Shown here piece by piece: positions 33,844-41,368 of a stretch of DNA of 64,000 nucleotides (positions within the stretch are counted from its first letter, which is position 1; every line of letters starts with the position of its first letter). The notes beneath the pieces are model-generated. The model ran no database searches and was not told the origin of the DNA. It saw nothing but the letters and a program-made list of their open reading frames with translations. This DNA is from Cereibacter sphaeroides (GTDB lineage: Bacteria; Pseudomonadota; Alphaproteobacteria; Rhodobacterales; Rhodobacteraceae). The stretch covers positions 1 to 64,000 of the forward strand of contig QFQS01000006.1 in assembly GCA_003243455.1 (NCBI GenBank). The letters run 5' to 3'. The position numbers were made by a program, and so were the translations under genes.

Positions 33844-34584
33844 ATGAGCGAACCGGGAAGCCTTATACGCGCGCTTTCCGGGCGTCCTTCGGCACGGAAT
33901 TTCCATTCCTACGTGATCGGAGAGGTCGGCGTGGGCATCGCCTCGGGTGCCTTTGCCGTGGGGTCGATCCTGCCCAACGACGCCGAGATGATGGACCAAT
34001 ACGGCGTGTCGCGCACCGTCCTGCGCGAGGCGCTGAAGACGCTGGAGGCAAAGGGGCTGGTCGAGGCGCGCGCCAAGGTCGGCACCCGAGTGCTGTCGAA
34101 AAGTCGCTGGAACCTGTTCGACCGCCAGGTCCTGTCCTGGATACATGAGGCCGGCCCCGATCCGGCATTCCTGCGCAGCTTCATCGACATGCGCCAGGCG
34201 CTGGAAATGGAGGCGGCAGGACTGGCCGCCCAGCATCGCACAGCCGATCATGTCCGTATGCTGCACTACTGGCTGAATCAGCGGCAGACGACTGCCGCCC
34301 TGCCAGAACCCCATGCGCTGGCCGAATTCGAACTGCACCGCACCCTGTGCGAGGCCAGCCATAACCCCTTCCTGCGCGCCGCCACCGGCGTGGTAGAGTT
34401 CGGCGTCGCCTGCGCCGCAACGCCCCGCATCAACGCGGGCCATCCCGATCTGGCATCCGAGAAAACCCCGCTTTACCGGGCGCTTGTCGACGCGGTTGAA
34501 CGCGGAGACACGCAATCGGCACGCGGCAGCATGGCCGGGCTTCTGGCCATCGACGGGCATTGGACGCTGATCGGATCAGCCTGA
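33844..34584 (+). CDS. GntR/FadR-family regulator of the ytf operon
   Basis: A 246-residue regulator with an N-terminal winged helix (residues ~20-85; MMDQYGVSRTVLREALKTLE is the recognition region) and a C-terminal FCD-type helical ligand domain (LHRTLCEASHNPFL and the following helices). Such proteins usually repress their own catabolic operon until bound by a pathway metabolite. It is the last gene of the ytf operon, one base after yjfF, so it most likely controls sugar uptake. Candidate operators are the palindromes upstream of ytfQ. Confidence 0.88.
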   Translation: MSEPGSLIRALSGRPSARNFHSYVIGEVGVGIASGAFAVGSILPNDAEMMDQYGVSRTVLREALKTLEAKGLVEARAKVGTRVLSKSRWNLFDRQVLSWIHEAGPDPAFLRSFIDMRQALEMEAAGLAAQHRTADHVRMLHYWLNQRQTTAALPEPHALAEFELHRTLCEASHNPFLRAATGVVEFGVACAATPRINAGHPDLASEKTPLYRALVDAVERGDTQSARGSMAGLLAIDGHWTLIGSA

Positions 34585-34603
34585 CGCACACCGGCGTGGG
34601 CTG

Positions 34604-34630
34604 GCATCTGCCCAATTCCCGGGCAGATGC
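34604..34630 (+). terminator. hairpin ending the ytf operon
   Basis: GCATCTGCCC and GGGCAGATGC form a perfect 10-bp stem around seven bases, 20 bp after the regulator's stop. There is no strong T run. It separates the ytf operon from the second RND operon on the same strand. Confidence 0.65.
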
Positions 34631-34735
34631 GTTGAACCTCACATTCATCGGTAGACATATCGTCGCGGAATTGTGAGAGTTTCGTGTTTTCGTCCTTCTG
34701 TCGCGTCACTTGGCCCCGGTTTGGAAGATCGAACG

Positions 34736-35875
34736 ATGATGAAGCGCCTGTTGTTGCTTGCCGCGTTTTGCCTGCCGCTCCCCGCGCTGTCCCAGACTCA
34801 GGCACCGCCAGAGGTGACGGTGGCCTCTCCCATCAAGAAGCAGATCGTCGAGGACGACGAATTCGTCGGGCGCTTCGATGCGGCAAGCACGGTCGATGTT
34901 CGCTCGCGCGTGTCGGGCTACCTGCAAGAGGCGCATTTCCGCGACGGTTCGCTGGTGAAGCAAGGCGATCTTTTGTTCACCATAGATCAGCGCCTGTTCA
35001 AGGTCGCGCTGAATCAGGCGCAGTCCCAGATCGGCATCGCCCAGTCTGTCTACGACTTCACCAAGGAACAGCTTGACCGCGCGACCGCGCTGGTCGGCAA
35101 GGGCAATATCCCGCAAAGCACGGTCGATGAACGCAGGCAGGCCTTCCTGACGGCGACCGGAAATCTTGAACGTTCAAGGCAGGATCTGGAATCTGCGAAA
35201 ATCAACCTCGACTTTTCCCAGATCCTGGCCCCCATCGCCGGTCGCATCGGCCGCAGCGAGGTGACCGCGGGCAACCTCGTGCGGGCTGACGACACCGTCC
35301 TGACCTCTATCGTCTCGATAGACCCGATCTATTTCTACTTCGACATAGATGAACGCTACTACCTCGCCTATGCCAAGGATGCCCGCGAACGCGGTGCCTC
35401 GCTGCAGGAAGGCGGGGGCGGTCTCGATATCCGCGTATCACTGTCGGATGCCCGGCTCGGCCCCTTCGCCGGCAAGCTCGACTTCTCGGAAAACCGCATC
35501 GACGCCGCCACCGGCTCGATGCGCATGCGCGCCGTCGTTCCGAACCCTGACGGAGTTATCACCCCCGGCCTTTTCGGTCGCATCAACGTTCCCGGCTCGC
35601 CGCCCTATCCCGGCATCCTGATCCCGGACGCAGCCATCGTCGGCGACCAGAACCGGCAGTTGGTGATGACCGTGGACGCCGAAGGCAAGGTCACGCCGAA
35701 AGTGGTCCGCCCCGGCCCCCGCATCGACGGCTATCGCGTCATCCGCGAAGGGCTGGACGGGTCAGAGACCATCGTGATCGAAGGGCTGATGCGCGCCCGT
35801 CCCGGTGCGACCGTCACCCCCGTTCGCAAGGAACTCCCCCTGGTGGCGGAGAATGCTCCGGCGGCGGGGAACTAG
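34736..35875 (+). CDS. RND efflux periplasmic adaptor (membrane fusion protein), pump 2
   Basis: A 379-residue AcrA/MexE-type adaptor. The signal peptide ends near ALSQT (residue ~20). The two lipoyl halves, an alpha-hairpin (residues ~95-160) and beta-barrel stretches (ILAPIAGRIGRSEVTAGNLV) follow in order. The start at 34736 has GGAAGA 11 bases upstream; the second Met of MMKRLLLL is equally possible. It ends three bases before the permease gene. Confidence 0.92.
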   Translation: MMKRLLLLAAFCLPLPALSQTQAPPEVTVASPIKKQIVEDDEFVGRFDAASTVDVRSRVSGYLQEAHFRDGSLVKQGDLLFTIDQRLFKVALNQAQSQIGIAQSVYDFTKEQLDRATALVGKGNIPQSTVDERRQAFLTATGNLERSRQDLESAKINLDFSQILAPIAGRIGRSEVTAGNLVRADDTVLTSIVSIDPIYFYFDIDERYYLAYAKDARERGASLQEGGGGLDIRVSLSDARLGPFAGKLDFSENRIDAATGSMRMRAVVPNPDGVITPGLFGRINVPGSPPYPGILIPDAAIVGDQNRQLVMTVDAEGKVTPKVVRPGPRIDGYRVIREGLDGSETIVIEGLMRARPGATVTPVRKELPLVAENAPAAGN

Positions 35876-35878
35876 GCG

Positions 35879-38800
35879 ATGGGCCGCTTTTTCGTTGACC
35901 GCCCGATCTTCGCCGCGGTCATCTCGATCATCATCACCATCGTCGGCCTGATTTCCTATTTCGCGCTGCCGGTCGAACAGTATCCCCAGATAGCACCTCC
36001 CTCGATCGTGGTGCAGGCAAGCTATCCCGGCGCCGATGCCGAGACGGTCGCGGCAACCGTGGCGACCCCGCTGGAGCAGGAAATCAACGGCGTCGAGAAC
36101 ATGCTTTACATGTCCTCGTATTCGACCGCCGACGGGTCTATGTCGCTGACCATCACCTTCAAGCTGGGAACCGACATCGACGCGGCGCAGGTGCTGGTCC
36201 AGAACCGCGTCTCTGTCGCCGAGCCGCGCCTGCCCGACGATGTGCGCAGGCTGGGCCTGACCACGACCAAAAGCTCGCCCAACATGATGATGGTCATCCA
36301 TGTGCTGTCGCCCGACGATACGTTCGACCAGCTCTACGTCTCGAACTACACCCGCGCCCGTATCCGGGACAAACTGGTGCGCCTTGACGGCGTGGGTGAC
36401 ATCCAGATCTTCGGCGAACGCGAATTCGCCGCCCGTGTCTGGCTGGACCCCGACCGGCTGTCATCCTTCGGCCTGACCTCGGGCGATGTCGTCTCGGCGA
36501 TCCGCGAACAGAACGTTCAGGTCTCGGGCGGCACGCTGGGCGGACCGCCGAACGACATGGGGTCGGAATTCGAGATTGCCGTCACCACGCAAGGCCGGCT
36601 GGCAACCCCCAAGGAATTCGGCCAGATCATCGTGCGTTCCACCGACGACGGCCGTATCGTGCGCGTCTCGGACGTGGCGCGGGTCGAGATCGGCGCACGC
36701 AGCTACAGCACCAACTCCTACCTCGACAACAAGCCCGCCGTGGCGCTCGGCATCTTCCAGCGGACAGGGTCCAACGCGCTGTCGTCGGCGGATGGCATCC
36801 TCAAGGCGATGGAAGAGATCAAGCAGGACTTCCCGCCGGGTCTGGAATATACCGTTGTCTACAACCCGACCGAATTCATCCGCGCGTCGGTCGATGCCGT
36901 CTACACCACCATCTTCGAGGCGGTGCTGCTGGTCGTCATCGTCGTCCTGATTTTCCTGCAATCCTGGCGCGCGGCCGTAATCCCGCTCATCGCCATCCCC
37001 GTCTCGCTGATCGGCACCTTCGCGGTCATGCTGGCGCTTGGCTATTCGCTGAACCTCTTGACACTGTTTGGCCTGATCCTTGCCATCGGCATCGTCGTCG
37101 ATGACGCGATCGTCGTGGTCGAGAACGTCGAGCGCAACATCGAGGAAGGTTTGTCGCCGCGTGAGGCGTCGCGCCGCACCATGGACGAAGTTTCCTCAGC
37201 CGTCATCGGCATCGCGCTGGTGCTGATCTCGGTCTTTGTGCCGACGATCTTCGTCCCCGGCATCACCGGCACATTCTATGCCCAGTTCGCCGTGACGATT
37301 TCCGTCGCCACCGCGATCTCGGCGCTGAACTCGTTATCCCTCTCTCCGGCCCTTGCAGCACTGCTGCTGCGGTCGAAACATGACCACCCGCCGCGCTACT
37401 TCCTTACGCGCCTGGCTGACCGCGCGGCCCGTGGATTCAACCGCGGCTTCGACGCCCTGTCGCACGGCTACGCCCGCCTCATCCGCTTCCTCGTCCATTC
37501 CTGGGTTTCGCTCGGAGTCATGCTGCTGGTCTTCGCAGGGCTCCTCGGCGCTACAGCGTGGCTCGCGCAGCGTGTGCCGACCGGCTTCATCCCCGAGATG
37601 GACCAGGGCTATGCCATCGTCGTCGTCCAGTTGCCCGACAGCGCATCGCTGGAACGCACGGATGCCGTGGTGCGCCAGGCCTCGGAGATCGCGCTCAAGA
37701 TACCCGGCGTCCAGAATGCCGTGACCTTCGCAGGCTTCTCCGGCGCCACCTTTACCAACGCCTCGAACCAGGGCGTGATCTTCGTGCCCTTTGCCCCCTT
37801 TGATGAGCGTGACAAGACCGGTCGCACTGCCGGCGCGATTGTGGGCGAGCTTTACGGCGCCCTGCAAAGCCTGCGCGAGGCCTTCATCATCGCCATACCG
37901 CCACCTTCGGTTCCCGGCGTCGGCAACGGCGGCGGCTTCAAGATCCAGCTTCAGGATCAGGAAAGCGCCGATATGCGCCGCGTTCTGGGAACCGCCTATC
38001 AGATCATGGGCATGGCGCAGTCCAGCCCCGATGTCTCGGGTGTGTTCACCACCTTCACGGCCAATGGCCGCCAGATATTCCTGGATATAGACCGGGTGCG
38101 CGCACAGATGCTGAACGTGCCCATCGGCAATATATTCGAGACGCTGTCGGTCAACCTTGGCTCGACCTATGTGAACGACTTCAACTCTTTCGGACGGCTG
38201 TTCCAGGTCACGGCGCAGGCCGACGAGCAGTTCAGGGTCGAGGCCGAGAATATCTCGAAACTCAAGGTCCGCTCCGCTACCGGCGCGCTTGTGCCGCTCG
38301 GCTCGCTCGTCTCGATCCGCGACACGACCGGACCGGAACTGGTTCAGCGCTACAACATGCTGGTCTCTGTGCCGCTGCAAGGCAACGCTGCCCCCGGCAA
38401 ATCGACGGGCCAGGCGCTGGACGCGATGGAGGCGATGGTGGCGCAGGCCGCGCCGCCGGGCGTCACCTTCGAATGGACCGACCTTGCGCTGCAGGAACGC
38501 AGCCAGGGCAATACCGGCACCTACGTCTTCGGCGTCTCGATCCTCTTCGCCTTCCTTGTCCTTGCGGCGCTGTATGAAAGCTGGGCCCTGCCCTTCGCCA
38601 TCATCCTGATCGTGCCGCTGTCCATCCTTGCAGCCCTGATCGGCGTCAGCCTGCGCGGTTTCGACAACAACATCCTGACGCAGATCGGCCTGATCGTGCT
38701 GGTGGGGTTAGCCTCGAAGAACGCCATCCTCATCGTCGAATTCGCCAAGCAGGGCGAAGAGGAACAGGGGCTGGGGCCGGTCGATGCGGCGGTGGATGCC

Positions 38801-39028
38801 TGCCGCCAGCGCCTGCGCCCCATCCTGATGACCGCCTTTGCCTTCATCCTTGGCGTGGTGCCGCTGGTCATCTCGACCGGCCCCGGCGCCGAGATGCGGC
38901 AGGCGCTGGGGACAGCGGTATTCTCGGGCATGATCGGCGTCACCCTGTTCGGACTTATCCTGACGCCGGTGTTCTACGTGGCCATCCGACGCCTCTTCGG
39001 TGGTGGCAAAACGGCACCGGCAACCTGA
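35879..39028 (+). CDS. RND multidrug efflux permease (HAE1/AcrB family), pump 2
   Basis: A 1049-residue AcrB/MexF-type proton antiporter starting MGRFFVDRPIFAAVISIIIT. The relay aspartates are in GIVVDDAIVVVENVERN and the lysine in GLASKNAILIVEF. Only about three bases separate it from its adaptor. As with pump 1, no outer-membrane channel gene is present. It appears closer to the MexF/OqxB branch by its N-terminal and helix 4 segments, but substrate range cannot be read from sequence. Confidence 0.94.
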   Translation: MGRFFVDRPIFAAVISIIITIVGLISYFALPVEQYPQIAPPSIVVQASYPGADAETVAATVATPLEQEINGVENMLYMSSYSTADGSMSLTITFKLGTDIDAAQVLVQNRVSVAEPRLPDDVRRLGLTTTKSSPNMMMVIHVLSPDDTFDQLYVSNYTRARIRDKLVRLDGVGDIQIFGEREFAARVWLDPDRLSSFGLTSGDVVSAIREQNVQVSGGTLGGPPNDMGSEFEIAVTTQGRLATPKEFGQIIVRSTDDGRIVRVSDVARVEIGARSYSTNSYLDNKPAVALGIFQRTGSNALSSADGILKAMEEIKQDFPPGLEYTVVYNPTEFIRASVDAVYTTIFEAVLLVVIVVLIFLQSWRAAVIPLIAIPVSLIGTFAVMLALGYSLNLLTLFGLILAIGIVVDDAIVVVENVERNIEEGLSPREASRRTMDEVSSAVIGIALVLISVFVPTIFVPGITGTFYAQFAVTISVATAISALNSLSLSPALAALLLRSKHDHPPRYFLTRLADRAARGFNRGFDALSHGYARLIRFLVHSWVSLGVMLLVFAGLLGATAWLAQRVPTGFIPEMDQGYAIVVVQLPDSASLERTDAVVRQASEIALKIPGVQNAVTFAGFSGATFTNASNQGVIFVPFAPFDERDKTGRTAGAIVGELYGALQSLREAFIIAIPPPSVPGVGNGGGFKIQLQDQESADMRRVLGTAYQIMGMAQSSPDVSGVFTTFTANGRQIFLDIDRVRAQMLNVPIGNIFETLSVNLGSTYVNDFNSFGRLFQVTAQADEQFRVEAENISKLKVRSATGALVPLGSLVSIRDTTGPELVQRYNMLVSVPLQGNAAPGKSTGQALDAMEAMVAQAAPPGVTFEWTDLALQERSQGNTGTYVFGVSILFAFLVLAALYESWALPFAIILIVPLSILAALIGVSLRGFDNNILTQIGLIVLVGLASKNAILIVEFAKQGEEEQGLGPVDAAVDACRQRLRPILMTAFAFILGVVPLVISTGPGAEMRQALGTAVFSGMIGVTLFGLILTPVFYVAIRRLFGGGKTAPAT

Positions 39029-39131
39029 GCGGACACGTTTCGGTGAGGATGAAACCATTGCGCGAAGCGACCCGTAGATGAAAATGTGCAACAAAACATG
39101 CACGTTCATCCAGACGGGAAGGTTTGGTCAA

Positions 39132-39761
39132 ATGTCTTGGTCCTTCACACGGGCAGCAATCCTTGCGCTGGCAGCAGCCATTTCCGGCCCGGCATTTGCC
39201 GACACCGCTCCGGTGGGTCAGGTCGATCGCGTCCAGAACCTTGTCACCGCACAGCGTGACGGCAGCACGCGCGATCTCGCGCTGAAGTCGCCGCTCTTCG
39301 CCGACGAACTGCTTCAGTCGCACAAAGCCGCCCGGCTGGAGGCGACGCTGGGCGACGATACCAAGATCACCCTTGGCGAAAACGCGGCGCTGCGGATCGA
39401 GGATTTCCTTTATACCCCCGGATCGACCGGCGGCCGCCTGTCGATGAAGGTGCTGAACGGCGCCTTCCTGTTCATCGGCGGCAAGGTCGAGGCGCCGACG
39501 GGGGGCAATGTCGAAATTGCCACCGGCTTTGCCACCCTTGGCATCCGCGGCACCACCGTCTGGGGCGGTCCGCTGGACGGCGCCTTTGCCGTGCTGGTGC
39601 TAAGCGGCGAGGTGACAGTGACGAACGCCGGCACCACCGTCACGCTGACGCCCAACACCGGCACCACGATCGCCGATGCCGACAGCCCGCCGCAGGCGCC
39701 CGTCGTCTGGGCTCAGGACAAGGTCGACCGGGCCATCGCGACGATCAGCTTCGCGCAGTAG
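39132..39761 (+). CDS. FecR-domain exported protein
   Basis: A 209-residue protein with a signal peptide (residues ~1-23, ending GPAFA) and a FecR-type beta domain (residues ~60-170). The latter shows LEATLGDDTKITLGENAALR and IATGFATLGIRGTTVWGG. It lacks the sigma-factor/TonB partners of true FecR, so it is probably a periplasmic structural or sensing domain of unknown role. The start at 39132 has GGAAGG 14 bases before it; an upstream ATG at 39078 would spoil the signal peptide. It converges on soeC. Confidence 0.78.
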   Translation: MSWSFTRAAILALAAAISGPAFADTAPVGQVDRVQNLVTAQRDGSTRDLALKSPLFADELLQSHKAARLEATLGDDTKITLGENAALRIEDFLYTPGSTGGRLSMKVLNGAFLFIGGKVEAPTGGNVEIATGFATLGIRGTTVWGGPLDGAFAVLVLSGEVTVTNAGTTVTLTPNTGTTIADADSPPQAPVVWAQDKVDRAIATISFAQ

Positions 39762-39764
39762 GGA

Positions 39765-40631
39765 TCAGCGCATCCCGTAATACAGGCCGACCACATGCTC
39801 GGCCTCTGCGAAGAACAACCAGCGCGCGACGAACGCGCCCAGCAGGTGACAGATCAGCGCCAGCACCACGCCCACAAAGCCCGGCACCGCCGCCATCAGC
39901 AATGCGGGCAGTGCCAGTGCAACCACCGCAATCACCCGCAGCTTTCTTGAATGCTTGCGCCCGACGACATGGATCATCTCGCGCATAAGATAGTTGCTGC
40001 CCGTATGCGGCTGCTCGAATACCCGGATACTGCCAATCTCGCCCAGCCCCGTCGCAGTGCCTAACGTCGCACCGCGCTCCCTGAACCGCTTGTCGCCTTC
40101 GTAAAAGGCAAAAGCCTGCCATGCCGCCAGTGCCACGCTCAGCGCTATGCCCAGCCCCTGCAACAGCGCAATGATGGCACCGCCCGTCAGCGCGAACAGC
40201 ATGAAAACCACCGGCGTCGTCCAGTTATTCCAGCGTGGTACGGTCTTGAGCTGGGCATAGATCATCGAGGTGCAGAACACCGTCCCCAGGCACAGCACCG
40301 CCGCGATCACGCCCCACAACCCCGGCCTTTCCCCGCCCAGAACCCCCAGCGCGACGGGCAGCGAGGCGAACAGCGCCGCGCAACTGACCCAGCCCTCGCG
40401 CGACAGCCAGCTTGTCCGCCATTGCGTGAAGGCCCGCCAAGCGCGGTCCGGCCGCCCAAGGTGAAAGGTCGAGGCCAGAAGCCCCGCCACAGCAAGAATT
40501 GCGCCAAAGGCAAAAGCGACAAAGGCTCCAATCCCCGTGCCCCCCGCCAGCCCAATGTTCAGATAGGCCAGAAATCCGAAGCCCAACCCGGACAGAACCG
40601 TAAAGACAATCACCGAAGGCGCCGGATGCAT
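39765..40631 (-). CDS. soeC: sulfite-oxidising complex membrane anchor (SoeC; DmsC family)
   Basis: A 288-residue polytopic protein of the DmsC family with about eight hydrophobic helices. It anchors the molybdenum and iron-sulfur subunits to the inner membrane and exchanges electrons with quinone. STFHLGRPDRAWRAF near residue 65 is a conserved family segment. It overlaps soeB by one base (TGATG). It is assigned to SoeC rather than DmsC because of the xsc/tauE context. The opposite call, a DMSO reductase anchor, cannot be excluded by this subunit alone. Confidence 0.82.
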   Translation of the reverse strand: MHPAPSVIVFTVLSGLGFGFLAYLNIGLAGGTGIGAFVAFAFGAILAVAGLLASTFHLGRPDRAWRAFTQWRTSWLSREGWVSCAALFASLPVALGVLGGERPGLWGVIAAVLCLGTVFCTSMIYAQLKTVPRWNNWTTPVVFMLFALTGGAIIALLQGLGIALSVALAAWQAFAFYEGDKRFRERGATLGTATGLGEIGSIRVFEQPHTGSNYLMREMIHVVGRKHSRKLRVIAVVALALPALLMAAVPGFVGVVLALICHLLGAFVARWLFFAEAEHVVGLYYGMR

Positions 40632-41368
40632 CAGATCTTCCCCAGCACCCGGTCCAGCCACCCGGCAAAGCCGGTCGCCTGAATGTCCAGCAGCGGCGCC
40701 AGCAGCGAAGCCTCCTCGCGCACGTCCTTGCGGCGCGGCGGCAGGTATTTGTTGGCGGGCTTCGTCCCCAACTCGGGCATCAGGTCATACCCTCCGCGCG
40801 CGGCAACCAGTTGGCTCACGCGGCTCGTCGGGTCGCTCAGGTCGCCGAAATGCCGCGCGCCGGTCGGGCAGGTCCGCACGCAGGCAGGCTCGCGGTCCAT
40901 CTCGGGCAGATTCTCGTTGTAAATCCGGTCCACGCAAAGGGTGCATTTCTTCATCACCCCCGCCGCCGCATCCAGCTCGCGCGCGCCATAGGGGCAGGCC
41001 CAGGCGCACAGCCCGCAGCCGATGCAGGCGCTCTCGTTGACCAGAACGATCCCGTCCTCGGCTCGTTTATAGCTGGCCCCGGTCGGGCAAACGGTCACGC
41101 AGGGCGCATCCGAGCAATGCAGGCAGGACCGGGGAAAGTTCACGATCTGCGCCGGACCCGCTTCGGGTTGGACCTCGTAGCTGTGAACGCGGTTCAGGAA
41201 GGTGCCCGAAGGGTCCGCGCCATAGGCATCCTGATCCGACAGCGGCACGCCATAGCCCTGATCGTTCCACCCTTTGCAAGCCGTGACGCAGGCATGGCAA
41301 CCGACGCAGGTATCAAGGTCGATCACAAGGCCAAGCTGCCGCTCGACCTGTTTGGGCAGCGCCGTCAT
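40631..41368 (-). CDS. soeB: sulfite-oxidising complex iron-sulfur subunit (SoeB; DmsB family)
   Basis: A 245-residue ferredoxin-like subunit with four [4Fe-4S] cysteine groups: CVGCHACVTAC near residue 21, CLHCSDAPCVTVCP near 80, CIGCGLCAWACP near 115, and CTLC near 140 completing with CVRTCP. These carry electrons between the molybdenum site and the membrane subunit. There is no twin-arginine signal, consistent with a complex on the cytoplasmic face. Its start overlaps the soeA stop (ATGA). Confidence 0.88.
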   Translation of the reverse strand: MTALPKQVERQLGLVIDLDTCVGCHACVTACKGWNDQGYGVPLSDQDAYGADPSGTFLNRVHSYEVQPEAGPAQIVNFPRSCLHCSDAPCVTVCPTGASYKRAEDGIVLVNESACIGCGLCAWACPYGARELDAAAGVMKKCTLCVDRIYNENLPEMDREPACVRTCPTGARHFGDLSDPTSRVSQLVAARGGYDLMPELGTKPANKYLPPRRKDVREEASLLAPLLDIQATGFAGWLDRVLGKI

